Shown piece by piece: positions 52,957-61,652 of a stretch of 64,000 nucleotides of DNA (positions within the stretch are counted from its first letter, which is position 1; every line of letters starts with the position of its first letter). Source of the DNA: Gemmata massiliana (GTDB lineage Bacteria; Planctomycetota; Planctomycetia; Gemmatales; Gemmataceae); assembly GCA_000531095.1 (NCBI GenBank), contig HG799467.1:208536-272535 (forward strand). Reading direction: 5' to 3'. The position numbers and the translations under genes are program-made. The notes under the pieces are model-generated. The model had not been told where the DNA came from and did not search any database. It saw only the letters and a list, made by a program, of their open reading frames with translations.

Positions 52957-53445
52957 ATGACCCGTTTCGCGCTGATCGCTGTTGGACTGATGGCGTTTCC
53001 GGTCGTAGCTCGCGCCGCGGACGAGGCCAAGGGCGAGAAGGCCGCGCACACGGTGTACGATGCGTACTTCGAGAAGAACAACTCCGGGCTGAAGGGCGAC
53101 GCGACGTACACCGCACTCACGAGCAAGGACGGGTTCGAGAAGGTGTTCGCGGCCCGTCCGCCGCTGATGGGCGGGAAGAAACCGGTGCTGCTCGCGCCCG
53201 ATGCGTTCGACAAGCAGTTCGTCGCGGCCGTTATCAAACGCGGACCCGCCATTACGACGTACAAGATCGAGGCCGTGACGCTCGACAAGGACGGCACCCT
53301 GTACGTGCAGTACAAGGCGGAAAGTGGGCCGGCGGGTACCGCGACCTTCGCCAGCCCGCTCATCGTGAGTGTCCCGAAAGAGGGCGCGAAGAAGGTCACG
53401 TTCATCGAGAACGGTAAGACCGTCAACACAGTAGATGCGAAGTGA
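52957..53445 (+). CDS. Secreted hypothetical protein
   Basis: 162 residues with a signal peptide (about 1-21, cleavage after VARAA). Mature part: KAAHTVYDAYFEKNNSGLKG, then FAARPPLMGGKKPVLLAPDA and YKIEAVTLDKDGTLYVQYKA, a beta-rich small domain. No family recognised. It begins 17 bases after glgC with GAGAGG upstream, so it is probably in the same transcript, though its exported location argues against a direct role in glycogen synthesis. Confidence 0.7.
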   Translation: MTRFALIAVGLMAFPVVARAADEAKGEKAAHTVYDAYFEKNNSGLKGDATYTALTSKDGFEKVFAARPPLMGGKKPVLLAPDAFDKQFVAAVIKRGPAITTYKIEAVTLDKDGTLYVQYKAESGPAGTATFASPLIVSVPKEGAKKVTFIENGKTVNTVDAK

Positions 53446-53465
53446 GTCGCGGGTCCGAGGGACTT

Positions 53466-53533
53466 CACCCGCTCGTTGACACTCGTGGTGTGCCAAGAGG
53501 CTCGGGCGAACCGCGAGTGTCAACGAGCGGGTG
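53466..53533. repeat. 20-bp perfect inverted repeat
   Basis: CACCCGCTCGTTGACACTCG (53466-53485) and its reverse complement at 53514-53533, 28-base spacer. It lies between two convergent genes and could terminate both, but the arms are C-rich rather than ending in a T-run. Confidence 0.8.
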
Positions 53534-53571
53534 GGGCTGCCGAGAATTCGACGGCCTTGGTGTGTGAGAAC

Positions 53572-54096
53572 TTACGACTTGTGACTTGAAAGAAGCCGTT
53601 CCCACAGCAAGAGCGAAGTAATAGTCTTCGCGTCGCGGATGGTGCCGTCCAAGCACATGCGGATGGCTTCATCGAGGCGCACGGTGACCGGTTCGAGTTG
53701 CTCGTCCGGTTCCGGGCGAGCGGTACCGGGGGTCAGTTCTTCGGCCACGAAAAGGTGCAGTTTCTCGTCCATCACCCCGGGCGAAGCGTACACGTAGCCG
53801 AGGCTCCGCCACTTCGCCGCTTGGTAGCCCGTTTCTTCGAGCAGTTCCCGCTTCGCGCACACTTCGAGTGCCTCGTTTGGCTCCACCGTGCCCGCGGGCG
53901 CTTCCCAGAGCGTCTCACCGATCACGAACCGGAAATTGCGCAGCAGCACCACGTGCTCCGCGTCCAGAATCGGCAGGATGACGACCGCGCCGGGGTGCCG
54001 GATCGCGTCGCGACGGATCGTCTTACCGTCGGCCGTGGTAAGTGTGTTCACTTCAACGCGGATGCGCCGGCCGACGTGAACGGTTTCAACGGACAT
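53572..54096 (-). CDS. Nudix hydrolase, ADP-ribose pyrophosphatase type
   Basis: 174 residues. Hydrolyses nucleoside diphosphate derivatives, probably ADP-ribose to AMP and ribose 5-phosphate. The Nudix box is GTVEPNEALEVCAKRELLEE followed by TG, with the G-x5-E-x7-R-E-x2-E-E spacing intact. VVILPILDAEHVVLLRNFRF before it and YVYASPGVMDEKLHLFVAEE after it match the ADPRase subgroup. Confidence 0.88.
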   Translation of the reverse strand: MSVETVHVGRRIRVEVNTLTTADGKTIRRDAIRHPGAVVILPILDAEHVVLLRNFRFVIGETLWEAPAGTVEPNEALEVCAKRELLEETGYQAAKWRSLGYVYASPGVMDEKLHLFVAEELTPGTARPEPDEQLEPVTVRLDEAIRMCLDGTIRDAKTITSLLLWERLLSSHKS

Positions 54097-54282
54097 GGGA
54101 GTCCTCTATTGGGACCGGGTCAAGTTACAGAGCAGGGGCCGAAATACCGCGGAGAACCCGTCCTTTTGCGGCCCCGAGTCCGGAACTTGCAGCGCGGAAC
54201 TCTGGAACTGGTAACGTGTAAGATGGTAGATTAACAGTTGTCCGCCGACAACCCGTTCGCGGCGCGTGAGTGAGTCCGTCCG

Positions 54283-55488
54283 ATGCGCGATCCGATGAGT
54301 TGGTCGATCCCGCTGTTCCGACTGTTCGGTATCCAGGTCCGAGTTCACGTCTTCTTTTTCATTGTCACACTCGGTCTGTTCTTCCGGCAGATGCAACTAA
54401 CGCAGTACGACAACGTGTGGTGGGGCGACAAGTTCCTGCTCACTGTTGTGGCGCTGTTCGGAATCATTTTGTTACACGAATTCGGTCACTGCTTTGGGGC
54501 ACGTTACGTCGGGGGCGATGCAAGGGAGATCCTGATCTGGCCACTCGGTGGGTTAGCGTTCACGGAGATCCCGCACCGGTGGAAACCGCTGTTTACCACG
54601 GTTGCGGCCGGCCCTGGGGTGAACGTGCTCATCTGCCTCGTGTGCGCGGGCGGGATACTCGCTGCCGGGTTCGTTCCAACGCTCGACCCGACAATCGACC
54701 CGCACCGCGTTGAGGCGGCGAAGCTCCGCGACAGTCGGATTTACACCAGTTCGTACAAGGTGAAGCTCTACAAAACCGGCACCGCCGAGGAGCCGACGCT
54801 GAAGGAGTTCACGAAGAAGCAGGAAGAGTACGAGACCGCACACGGGAAGGGTTCGTTCCCCAAACCCAGCGATACGGCCAAGTTCACGGAAGCCGTGCAG
54901 GAGATGGGCTACGAACGGGCCGTGCTTCCGGTGTGGGTGGTGTGGGCTTACCGTATCTTCTGGCTCAGTTGGCTCTTGTTCCTGTTTAACATGCTCCCGG
55001 CCTACCCGCTCGACGGCGGGCAACTGCTCCAATCGCTCGTTTGGGCGCGAACCGATTACCGGCGCGGCGTTGTCGTTGCTGCGTACACCGGGATCACGGT
55101 TTCGATCGTGTTCCTGATCGTGTCCATTGCGTGGAACGAGTCGTTGTTCATGGGGCTCGCACTCTTCATGCTGTATTCCGCTTCGATAAAGCTGATGCAG
55201 TTGGATACGGAGGACGGGCCGTTCGGGTACGATTTCTCGGCGGGCTACACGAGCCTGGAGAGGGACGACGAACCGCCCCCGCAACCGAAGCGCCCGGGAC
55301 CGGTGGCCCGGTGGTTGCAGGCGCGCAAGGCGCGCCGGGTCGCGCGCGAAACCGAGGCGAAACAGCGCGACGAGGAGCGCATGGACCTGCTCCTCGAAAA
55401 GATCGCCCGCAGCGGCCAGGGATCACTCACCGATGAGGAGCGCCAGTTCCTCAAGCGCGTCAGCGCTCGTAAGCGGAATACGTCGTAA
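54283..55488 (+). CDS. Site-2 protease family (M50) membrane metalloprotease
   Basis: 401 residues. Intramembrane zinc protease with about five helices. Metal ligands: HEFGH (His65, Glu66, His69) and Asp in AYPLDGGQLLQSL. An extracytoplasmic or cytoplasmic insert of about 95 residues (130-225) splits the core, with charged sequence KVKLYKTGTAEEPTLKEFTK. The C-terminus (about 320-401) is a charged cytoplasmic tail with ARETEAKQRDEERMDLLLEK. It probably cleaves membrane-bound regulators; the target is unknown. Confidence 0.88.
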   Translation: MRDPMSWSIPLFRLFGIQVRVHVFFFIVTLGLFFRQMQLTQYDNVWWGDKFLLTVVALFGIILLHEFGHCFGARYVGGDAREILIWPLGGLAFTEIPHRWKPLFTTVAAGPGVNVLICLVCAGGILAAGFVPTLDPTIDPHRVEAAKLRDSRIYTSSYKVKLYKTGTAEEPTLKEFTKKQEEYETAHGKGSFPKPSDTAKFTEAVQEMGYERAVLPVWVVWAYRIFWLSWLLFLFNMLPAYPLDGGQLLQSLVWARTDYRRGVVVAAYTGITVSIVFLIVSIAWNESLFMGLALFMLYSASIKLMQLDTEDGPFGYDFSAGYTSLERDDEPPPQPKRPGPVARWLQARKARRVARETEAKQRDEERMDLLLEKIARSGQGSLTDEERQFLKRVSARKRNTS

Positions 55489-55505
55489 AACAAGAGTTTG
55501 GATTT

Positions 55506-55640
55506 TACCCCGTCGGGGTGAGATTCCTCAGCCCAGGGCAACGCCCTGGGATCTGTGTAGGGGCGACGAGCAACACGGTTCGCTGTTGGTATCCACCCAG
55601 GGCGTTGCCCTGGGCTGAGGAATCTCACCCCGACGGGGTA
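55506..55640. repeat. 45-bp perfect inverted repeat upstream of hisS
   Basis: Arms 55506-55550 and 55596-55640 are exact reverse complements with a 45-base spacer. Each arm contains smaller palindromes (ACCCCGTCGGGGT and CCCAGGGCAACGCCCTGGG). The structure ends 19 bases before the hisS start codon, so any folded transcript would sit directly in front of the hisS ribosome-binding region. Confidence 0.9.
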
Positions 55641-55659
55641 CAGAGGAAGATAAGGGCCA

Positions 55660-57384
55660 ATGTCTAATCTGATTACCCCCCGAACACTGTCCGGGTTTCG
55701 TGATTACCTGCCGGCGGTCATGCTCGCTCGCGAAGAGGTGCTGCGCCGTGCCCGCGAGGTGTACCGCTCCTACGGCTTCACTCCCATCGACACGCCCGCG
55801 TGCGAATCACTCGATGTGCTGCTGGGTAAGGGGGGCGATGAGTCCGACAAGCTCGTGTACCGCGTGCTGAGCGCCCGTGGCGACAAAGCGGAGATGGGGC
55901 TGCGGTTCGACCTCACTGTGCCGTTCGCCCGGTTCAGTGCGCAGTACATCAACGAACTCGGCACACCCTTCAAGCGCTATGCGATGGGACCGGTGTGGCG
56001 CGGCGAGCGCCCGGGGCAGGGGCGGTACCGCGAGTTCTGGCAGTGCGACTTCGACACCATCGGCACCACGTCCAACGCCGCCGACATCGAAACGGCCCTC
56101 GTCATCAACGACCTCTTCACCGCAATCGGCTTCGACAAGTTCGAGATCCGCATCAACAATCGGAAATTGCTAAATGGCGTGCTGAATGAAAATGGGCTTG
56201 GCCAAGAGGTGATTCCAATACTTCGGGCGGTAGACAAATTGCCCAAAGTTGGACGCGAGATTGTCAAGCAAGAACTCGTTGGTATGCGTCGGGAAGTCGC
56301 CGTCAACTTCGTAAGCAAACTTAGAGACATTATCTCGAAAACTGAATTGCCTCCTAACGTGGAGAAATTGAGCGCTCTGTGCAATTCGATGCTCGATTTC
56401 CTTTCCAAAGGACTAATTGATGCTGGTGTGGGACATGTGATTCAGGACTTACCGGCTCTTTTCCTTGAAATTGTTATTCAAGGGTTTACAGATAAGATCC
56501 GCCAGGGTCACCTGGATAGTGACCCTGAAGCAGTCGCCATCCGCAAGCAAATCCTTCAAAAACACGGGACAGATGGCCTTGAGTTCTTTGATCGTGTTGT
56601 TGCTATTGCTGGACGGCATGCGTTACCTGCCCTTGACGATTCTGCCGCTCGCGAACTTATTGACCGCCTGTCTGGTGTGGGATTAACTCCAGGGCAGGCA
56701 GACACAGTTTTAGATTTCGTGTCTCTGGCGGGCTCGAATACGGAGTTGATTGGCACTGTGTTTGAGAGGTACGGAAGAAACCAATTAGTCGCACAAGGTG
56801 TTCAAGACTTATCTCAGCTTCTGGTGGTGGCGAAAACTGCGGGTATTCCCGAAGAGCGCATCAAGATCGACCTGAGTATCGCGCGCGGGCTGGATTATTA
56901 CACCGGCACCATTTACGAAACGTTCCTGACCGACCTGCCGGGCATCGGCAGCGTGTGCAGCGGCGGGCGGTACGACAACCTCGCGAGCAAGTACACGAAG
57001 CAAGTGCTCCCCGGGGTGGGGGCGTCGCTCGGCGTGGACCGGCTCATCGCCGCGATGGAAGAACTGAAACACCCGCTCCTCACGGGGCAAACTACACCGG
57101 CTCAAGTGCTGATCGTGAACTTCGACGCGACCCGTTTGGGCGACTACCAGCGCATCGCTCGTGCGCTCCGGGCCGCGTGCGTAAACGTCGAAGTGTACCC
57201 CGACACAACGAAGAAGATCGGGACGCAGTTCGCCTACGCTGAGAAGCGCGGATTCAAGCTCGCGGTGGTCGCTGGTCCCGCCGAATTCGAGCAGGGCGTG
57301 TGGAAGGTCAAGGATTTGGCGAAGCGCGAAGAGGCCGCGGTGTTGGAAGCGGAACTGGTCGAGCGCATCAAGCAACAGGTGTGA
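55660..57384 (+). CDS. hisS: Histidyl-tRNA synthetase
   Basis: 574 residues, longer than the usual 420-480. Class II synthetase. Motif 1 region LSGFRDYLPAVMLAREEVLR, motif 2 RYREFWQCDFDTIGT, the histidine boxes IARGLDYYTGTIYE and SVCSGGRYDNLASKYTKQ, motif 3 GVGASLGVDRLIAAMEE, and an anticodon-binding C-terminus. Bases about 56155-56830 differ sharply in composition from both flanks (28 of 60 GC at 56341-56400 versus 41 of 60 at 55861-55920) and use AT-ended codons, though the frame stays open. This suggests replacement of the middle by recombination with foreign DNA. Confidence 0.93.
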   Translation: MSNLITPRTLSGFRDYLPAVMLAREEVLRRAREVYRSYGFTPIDTPACESLDVLLGKGGDESDKLVYRVLSARGDKAEMGLRFDLTVPFARFSAQYINELGTPFKRYAMGPVWRGERPGQGRYREFWQCDFDTIGTTSNAADIETALVINDLFTAIGFDKFEIRINNRKLLNGVLNENGLGQEVIPILRAVDKLPKVGREIVKQELVGMRREVAVNFVSKLRDIISKTELPPNVEKLSALCNSMLDFLSKGLIDAGVGHVIQDLPALFLEIVIQGFTDKIRQGHLDSDPEAVAIRKQILQKHGTDGLEFFDRVVAIAGRHALPALDDSAARELIDRLSGVGLTPGQADTVLDFVSLAGSNTELIGTVFERYGRNQLVAQGVQDLSQLLVVAKTAGIPEERIKIDLSIARGLDYYTGTIYETFLTDLPGIGSVCSGGRYDNLASKYTKQVLPGVGASLGVDRLIAAMEELKHPLLTGQTTPAQVLIVNFDATRLGDYQRIARALRAACVNVEVYPDTTKKIGTQFAYAEKRGFKLAVVAGPAEFEQGVWKVKDLAKREEAAVLEAELVERIKQQV

Positions 57385-57399
57385 CCTTCGGACGCGCCC

Positions 57400-57963
57400 A
57401 TGAAGTCCGACAACCACTACGAGGTGGCGTTCGATGCGTACCTGCGCCAGTGCGGGGCCGCAGTCGTTCCCGTGGTGGAGGCGCGCCGGAGTTACATCGA
57501 TGTGAGTGAGGTGAAATCGCCGGACTTCATTGTGGTCGGTCCGCGTGACGCGAAGCTCGTTGTGGACGTGAAGGGCCGCAAGTTTCCCGGCGTGGGGAAG
57601 GGCGGTAAGTCGCGCAACATCTGGCAGAACTGGTGCGAACGCGAAGACGTGGATAGCCTGCTCCGCTGGCAGGACAAGTTCGGTGACGGGTTTCACGGTG
57701 TGCTCGCGTTCGTGTACGATCTGGCTCTTCACATCGAGTTGCCGGCGGGCACGCCGGACGTTTTCGTCTTCCGCGGGCGCGCGTACTTGTTGCGCGGCGT
57801 ATTTGTGACGGATTACCGCGCCCACATGCGCACCCGCAGCCCGCGCTGGGGAACGGTACACCTCGCGACCGACGATTTTCGCACACTCGTGAAGCCGATC
57901 TCGCACTTTCTCGCACCGCCACCGGACGTGATAGAATTGACCGCGGAAGCCGCTCTGGGCTGA
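57400..57963 (+). CDS. Putative PD-(D/E)XK nuclease-like protein
   Basis: 187 residues, 15 bases after hisS. The N-terminal half fits the PD-(D/E)XK fold: Glu8 in NHYEVAFDAYLRQ, Pro41-Asp42 in KSPDFIVVG, then Asp56-Val-Lys58 in LVVDVKGRKFPG. A tryptophan-rich stretch follows (NIWQNWCEREDVDSLLRWQD). No signal peptide or DNA-binding domain. Conserved HYE-type planctomycete proteins of this pattern are unnamed. Nuclease activity is an inference from the motif spacing. Confidence 0.65.
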   Translation: MKSDNHYEVAFDAYLRQCGAAVVPVVEARRSYIDVSEVKSPDFIVVGPRDAKLVVDVKGRKFPGVGKGGKSRNIWQNWCEREDVDSLLRWQDKFGDGFHGVLAFVYDLALHIELPAGTPDVFVFRGRAYLLRGVFVTDYRAHMRTRSPRWGTVHLATDDFRTLVKPISHFLAPPPDVIELTAEAALG

Positions 57964-58023
57964 CCGCTTTCTATCTTCGCGCTTCACGCTGATTGGTGCG
58001 AGCGCGGCCGGGCGCCAAAGATT

Positions 58024-58824
58024 GTGACCATGAAGCCTCTGAAAATCGGGATCGTTGTCGAGTCCACGCAGTTATCGCTGCGTCAGGCGATCGAATCCGC
58101 TGCGCGAATGGGCGCACGCGGCATTCAGGTGGACGCCACCGGCGACCTCGCGCCGGACGCGCTGGGTGCAACCGGTCGGCGCGAGTTCCGCAACCTGCTC
58201 CGATCATTCGACCTCGAACTCGCTGCGCTAAACGTTCCGGTGCGACGCGGACTGGACGTGGCCGCCGATCTGCAGCCGCGCCTGGAGCGCGTGCGCAAAA
58301 CGATGCAGCTCGGGTTCGATCTCGGCGCGCGCCGGGTCGTTGTCGCGTGCCCCAAATTGCCCGAAGATGCGGCCGCGCCCCGCGCGCAACTCATGCGCGA
58401 ATCGCTCCTGGCGCTCGGCGGGTACGGGGACCGCGTCGGGAGTTTCGTCGCGCTGGAAATCGGGTACGACCCGGCCGAGAAGGTGAAGGAGTACCTCGCC
58501 GGGTTCGATGTGGGCAGCCTGAAGGTGACCTACGACCCCGCGAACTTCCTGCTCCACGGGCACGACCCGCTCGCGAACCTGATGCCCCTCGAAGGGCTAG
58601 TCGCGCATGTTCACGCACGCGACGCGCGCTCGGCCGGTGTGAGTCGCGGGTTGCAGGAAGTCCCGCTCGGTGCCGGCGACATCGACTGGATGGCCCTGAC
58701 CGCCACGCTCCAGGTGCTGGAGTTCGACGGCTTCCTGACAGTCGAACGCGAACAGGGTGAGCACAAACTCGCGGACGTGACCAACGGCGTGAAGTTCCTC
58801 AAGCGCTTCGCACTGCCGGTGTGA
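58024..58824 (+). CDS. Sugar phosphate isomerase/epimerase family protein
   Basis: 266 residues from GTG 58024 (ATG 58030 is nearly equivalent). TIM-barrel of the xylose isomerase-like/AP-endonuclease-2 family: KIGIVVESTQLSLRQAIESA, ALNVPVRRGLD, VALEIGYDPAEKVKEYLAGF, VTYDPANFLLHGHDPLANLM, and AHVHARDA with the metal-binding His. The ending EVPLGAGDIDWMALTATLQV, then GFLTVERE, matches the family. Metal-dependent epimerase or isomerase; substrate unknown. The Glu-Ile at VALEIG is the position usually occupied by a metal-binding Glu. Confidence 0.85.
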   Translation: MTMKPLKIGIVVESTQLSLRQAIESAARMGARGIQVDATGDLAPDALGATGRREFRNLLRSFDLELAALNVPVRRGLDVAADLQPRLERVRKTMQLGFDLGARRVVVACPKLPEDAAAPRAQLMRESLLALGGYGDRVGSFVALEIGYDPAEKVKEYLAGFDVGSLKVTYDPANFLLHGHDPLANLMPLEGLVAHVHARDARSAGVSRGLQEVPLGAGDIDWMALTATLQVLEFDGFLTVEREQGEHKLADVTNGVKFLKRFALPV

Positions 58825-58836
58825 CGCCGTCCAGGT

Positions 58837-58940
58837 GAACCCCGCCCGCAAGGGCGGCGGGTCGGTCACACTCACCCGCCCGCTGTCCTTGTGGACAGGG
58901 TCGGTCACACTTTCACCCGCCGCCCTTGCGGGCGGGGTTC
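58837..58940. repeat. 26-bp perfect inverted repeat (GTGAACCCCGCCCGCAAGGG family)
   Basis: GAACCCCGCCCGCAAGGGCG plus six bases (58837-58862) and its complement at 58915-58940, 52-base spacer. Same element as at 8845-9000. It separates the convergent isomerase-like gene and the OxyR-like gene and may serve as their shared terminator. Confidence 0.88.
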
Positions 58941-58950
58941 GCTTAGCACC

Positions 58951-59826
58951 TCAGCGCTTCGTCACATCCACGAGCGCGCGGAGCGACGGTGGGCGGAACC
59001 GCTGCTTGTGCCAGACGGCGCACAGGGTTCTCGTGGGGATCGGCTTGCCGAGCGGTCGGTACACGCACTGCTTCCCCGTATCCGCGGTCGCGGCCATTTC
59101 GGGAACGATCGACACTCCCTGACCGGCCGCGACCATCGCCAGCAGGGTAACGATTTGCTCCCCGCGGCAGACCACGCGGGGTTCCAGCCCTCCGCGGTGA
59201 CACAGGCTCAATACCTGGTCGCCGAAGCAGTGCATGTCGTCGAGCAGGATGAACGGTTCCTCGAGCACGTCGGCGAGCCGAACTTCCGTCTTCGACGCGA
59301 GCCGGTGCTTGGCCGGGAGCGCCATCACGAGCGGTTCGGCGAACAGTTTTTCGACGTGCAGCCGGTCGTCGCGGATCGGCATCGCCATGAGCGCGACGTC
59401 GAGTTCGCCCGCGAGCAGGTCCGCGAGCAGGCGCTCCGTGAGGTCTTCTTTCAGTTGAAGTTGCACGGCCGGGTGGTCCTTGCGGAACCGCGTGACCGTG
59501 GAGGGGAGCAGGAACGGCGCGATCGTCGGGATCGCCCCGACGCGGAGCGACCCGCCCTCGGCCGAATCGCGGACCGCGCGCTCGGCCTCCTTCACCGCCG
59601 CGAGGATGCGTTGTGCGTGCCCGAGTAGCTCGTGCCCCGCGTCGGTGAGCACGACCTTGCGCCCCAATCGGTCGAAGAGTCGGCGGTTCAGACCGTGCTT
59701 TTTGCTCTCCAGGCGCATGATTTGTTCGCTAAGCGTGGGCTGTGTCACGTCCTCGCGCTCGGCGGCGCGCGTGAAACTACCCGTCTCGGCGACGGCCACG
59801 AAGTATTTGAGCTGGTGAATCTCCAT
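58951..59826 (-). CDS. oxyR: LysR-family regulator, OxyR-like
   Basis: 291 residues. Winged-helix N-terminus MEIHQLKYFVAVAETGSFTR followed by VTQPTLSEQIMRLE. The effector domain contains DDMHCFGDQVLSLCHRGG with Cys200 and Cys209, nine residues apart, the same spacing and nearly the same numbers as the peroxide-sensing Cys199/Cys208 of E. coli OxyR. It would form a disulfide on peroxide and activate defence genes. No catalase or peroxiredoxin gene is adjacent, so it acts on distant targets. Divergent from the small membrane protein gene at 60014. Confidence 0.85.
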   Translation of the reverse strand: MEIHQLKYFVAVAETGSFTRAAEREDVTQPTLSEQIMRLESKKHGLNRRLFDRLGRKVVLTDAGHELLGHAQRILAAVKEAERAVRDSAEGGSLRVGAIPTIAPFLLPSTVTRFRKDHPAVQLQLKEDLTERLLADLLAGELDVALMAMPIRDDRLHVEKLFAEPLVMALPAKHRLASKTEVRLADVLEEPFILLDDMHCFGDQVLSLCHRGGLEPRVVCRGEQIVTLLAMVAAGQGVSIVPEMAATADTGKQCVYRPLGKPIPTRTLCAVWHKQRFRPPSLRALVDVTKR

Positions 59827-60013
59827 AGCCGCTTCCGATGAGTGGTGTTTTTTGAATCGCTAACACCAGTTCTACCACACGGGGCCGCGGCTGAGAAGTC
59901 GGTAGGCGTGGGGTGTTGCGAATCGGGCGCGAACCGGCGAGAATTGTGTCGGGAGCGAAAATCTGTGCTCCCGGGCAGCGAAGCGCAGGGTGAACTCACT
60001 TCCGGGGTGCCCC

Positions 60014-60241
60014 ATGTCGATCGAAGATGCGATCGCGAAGGATCTGGTCGCGGTGCTGTTCGTGACGTTCCTTTTCGGCGGTGGGGCGCTGTGGCTCATC
60101 GTGGCAACTATTGCCGAGCAGTGGCGCAAGCTCCGTGTGGCCGATCGCAACGCGGCCCTCAAACAATCGATGATCGAGCGCGGGTACCGGCCGGACGAAA
60201 TTGTTCGTGTACTGAACGCGGCCAGTGGTGACGGGCCGTGA
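60014..60241 (+). CDS. Small membrane protein
   Basis: 75 residues from ATG 60014. One helix (about 10-35, AVLFVTFLFGGGALWLIVAT), then a short charged tail ending SMIERGYRPDEIVRVLNAAS, which resembles the C-terminal 'ERG..~EI..vL' tail found in SHOCT-like and other small membrane proteins. Role unknown. Ends 25 bases before selA on the same strand. Confidence 0.6.
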   Translation: MSIEDAIAKDLVAVLFVTFLFGGGALWLIVATIAEQWRKLRVADRNAALKQSMIERGYRPDEIVRVLNAASGDGP

Positions 60242-60266
60242 CCAGCGCCGCCCGTACACTGTTCGC

Positions 60267-61652
60267 ATGAGCGATAACCCGTTTCGCGACCTGCCCTCTG
60301 TAACGAAAGTTCTCAACACGCCCGCACTGCTGGGGGCACGCGAGCGCCATTCATCCGAAGCGATTACCGCACAAATTCGTGTTGCGCTCGACGGGATCCG
60401 CGCCCGGCTCGTGGCCGGTGAACCGCTTACGCTCAACGTCGATGCAATCGCGGCCGATGTGCTCACTTCTCTCGATACGCAAGTTGCGCCCGTAATCCGT
60501 TCGGTCATCAACGCGACCGGTGTCGTGCTTCACACTAACCTCGGTCGTGCTCCGCTTCACGAAGACGCCGCACGCGCGGCCTACGAAGCGGCACGCGGGT
60601 ACCTGAATCTCGAACTCGATCTCACCACAGGGAAACGCGCATCTCGACAGGGGAACGTTCGCGCGGGGCTGAGGGCCATTACGGGCGCGGAAAGTGCGAC
60701 CGCTGTGAACAACTGCGCGGCCGCGACCGTGATCGCGCTGCGTGCGATTGCGCAGGGGAAAGAGGTCGTCGTCTCGCGCGGGCAACTCGTCGAGATCGGC
60801 GGCAGTTTCCGCATCCCAGACGTGATGGCCGCGAGCGGCGCCACGTTGCGCGAAGTGGGCACCACGAACATTACCCGGCTCAGCGACTACGAGCGCGCGA
60901 TTAACCCGAACACCGCGGCCCTGATGCGGGTGCATTGCAGCAATTATCGCGTGCGCGGGTACACGAAGTCCGTGGAACTCGCGGAACTCGTCGAACTCGG
61001 GCGCAAGCACAACCTTCTGGTGATCGACGATGTGGGGAGCGGGCAAGCGATCGACCTGACGCCGTTCGGGTTACCGGGCGAGCCACTCGTTTCGGCCAGC
61101 GCCGCGTGCGGTGCGGACCTCGTGCTCTTTAGCGGCGACAAGCTCCTCGGCGGCCCGCAGTGCGGCATCATCGCGGGCAAGGCGGCACTGATTCAACAGA
61201 TCGAACGCGACCCGCTCATGCGCGCGTTCCGGCTCGACAAAATGACACTCGCTGCTCTCGAAGCGACATTGCTGCTCTATCGCAACCCGACGAAGGCGAT
61301 TCGCGATGTGCCTGTTCTGCGCATGCTGACGACCTCACCCACAGACCTGAAGCGCCGCAGTGAAGCGTTCGCGGCGTGGGTGCGGGAGATTCCCGGGGTA
61401 ACGGTCGGGGTGTGGGAGGACGAGTCGTTCGTCGGTGGCGGTTCGCTTCCCGACGTCAGCGTGCCGACGACCGTGCTCGGACTGAGTGCGGACGGAGTGA
61501 GCGAAACCGAATTCGCGTCGCGGTTGCGCACGGGAACGCCCGCGGTGGTAACGCGCGTGCAAGACGGTCGCGTGCTGCTCGATTTGCGCTGCGTTTTTGA
61601 TCGCCAGGAGGCCGAACTACTGGAAGCGATTACTTTGGCGGCTCGGAAGTAG
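60267..61652 (+). CDS. selA: L-seryl-tRNA(Sec) selenium transferase
   Basis: 461 residues, the expected SelA length. PLP enzyme that converts seryl-tRNA(Sec) to selenocysteyl-tRNA(Sec) with selenophosphate. SelA N-terminal domain NPFRDLPSVTKVLNTPALLG. PLP fold with NATGVVLHTNLGRAPLHEDA, TAVNNCAAATVIALRAIA, VVSRGQLVEIGGSFRIPDVM, and the Lys that binds PLP in ADLVLFSGDKLLGGPQCGII. ATG 60267 is used; a GTG 42 bases upstream overlaps the small membrane gene. Implies the organism uses selenocysteine; selB, selC and selD are not in this window. Confidence 0.93.
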   Translation: MSDNPFRDLPSVTKVLNTPALLGARERHSSEAITAQIRVALDGIRARLVAGEPLTLNVDAIAADVLTSLDTQVAPVIRSVINATGVVLHTNLGRAPLHEDAARAAYEAARGYLNLELDLTTGKRASRQGNVRAGLRAITGAESATAVNNCAAATVIALRAIAQGKEVVVSRGQLVEIGGSFRIPDVMAASGATLREVGTTNITRLSDYERAINPNTAALMRVHCSNYRVRGYTKSVELAELVELGRKHNLLVIDDVGSGQAIDLTPFGLPGEPLVSASAACGADLVLFSGDKLLGGPQCGIIAGKAALIQQIERDPLMRAFRLDKMTLAALEATLLLYRNPTKAIRDVPVLRMLTTSPTDLKRRSEAFAAWVREIPGVTVGVWEDESFVGGGSLPDVSVPTTVLGLSADGVSETEFASRLRTGTPAVVTRVQDGRVLLDLRCVFDRQEAELLEAITLAARK

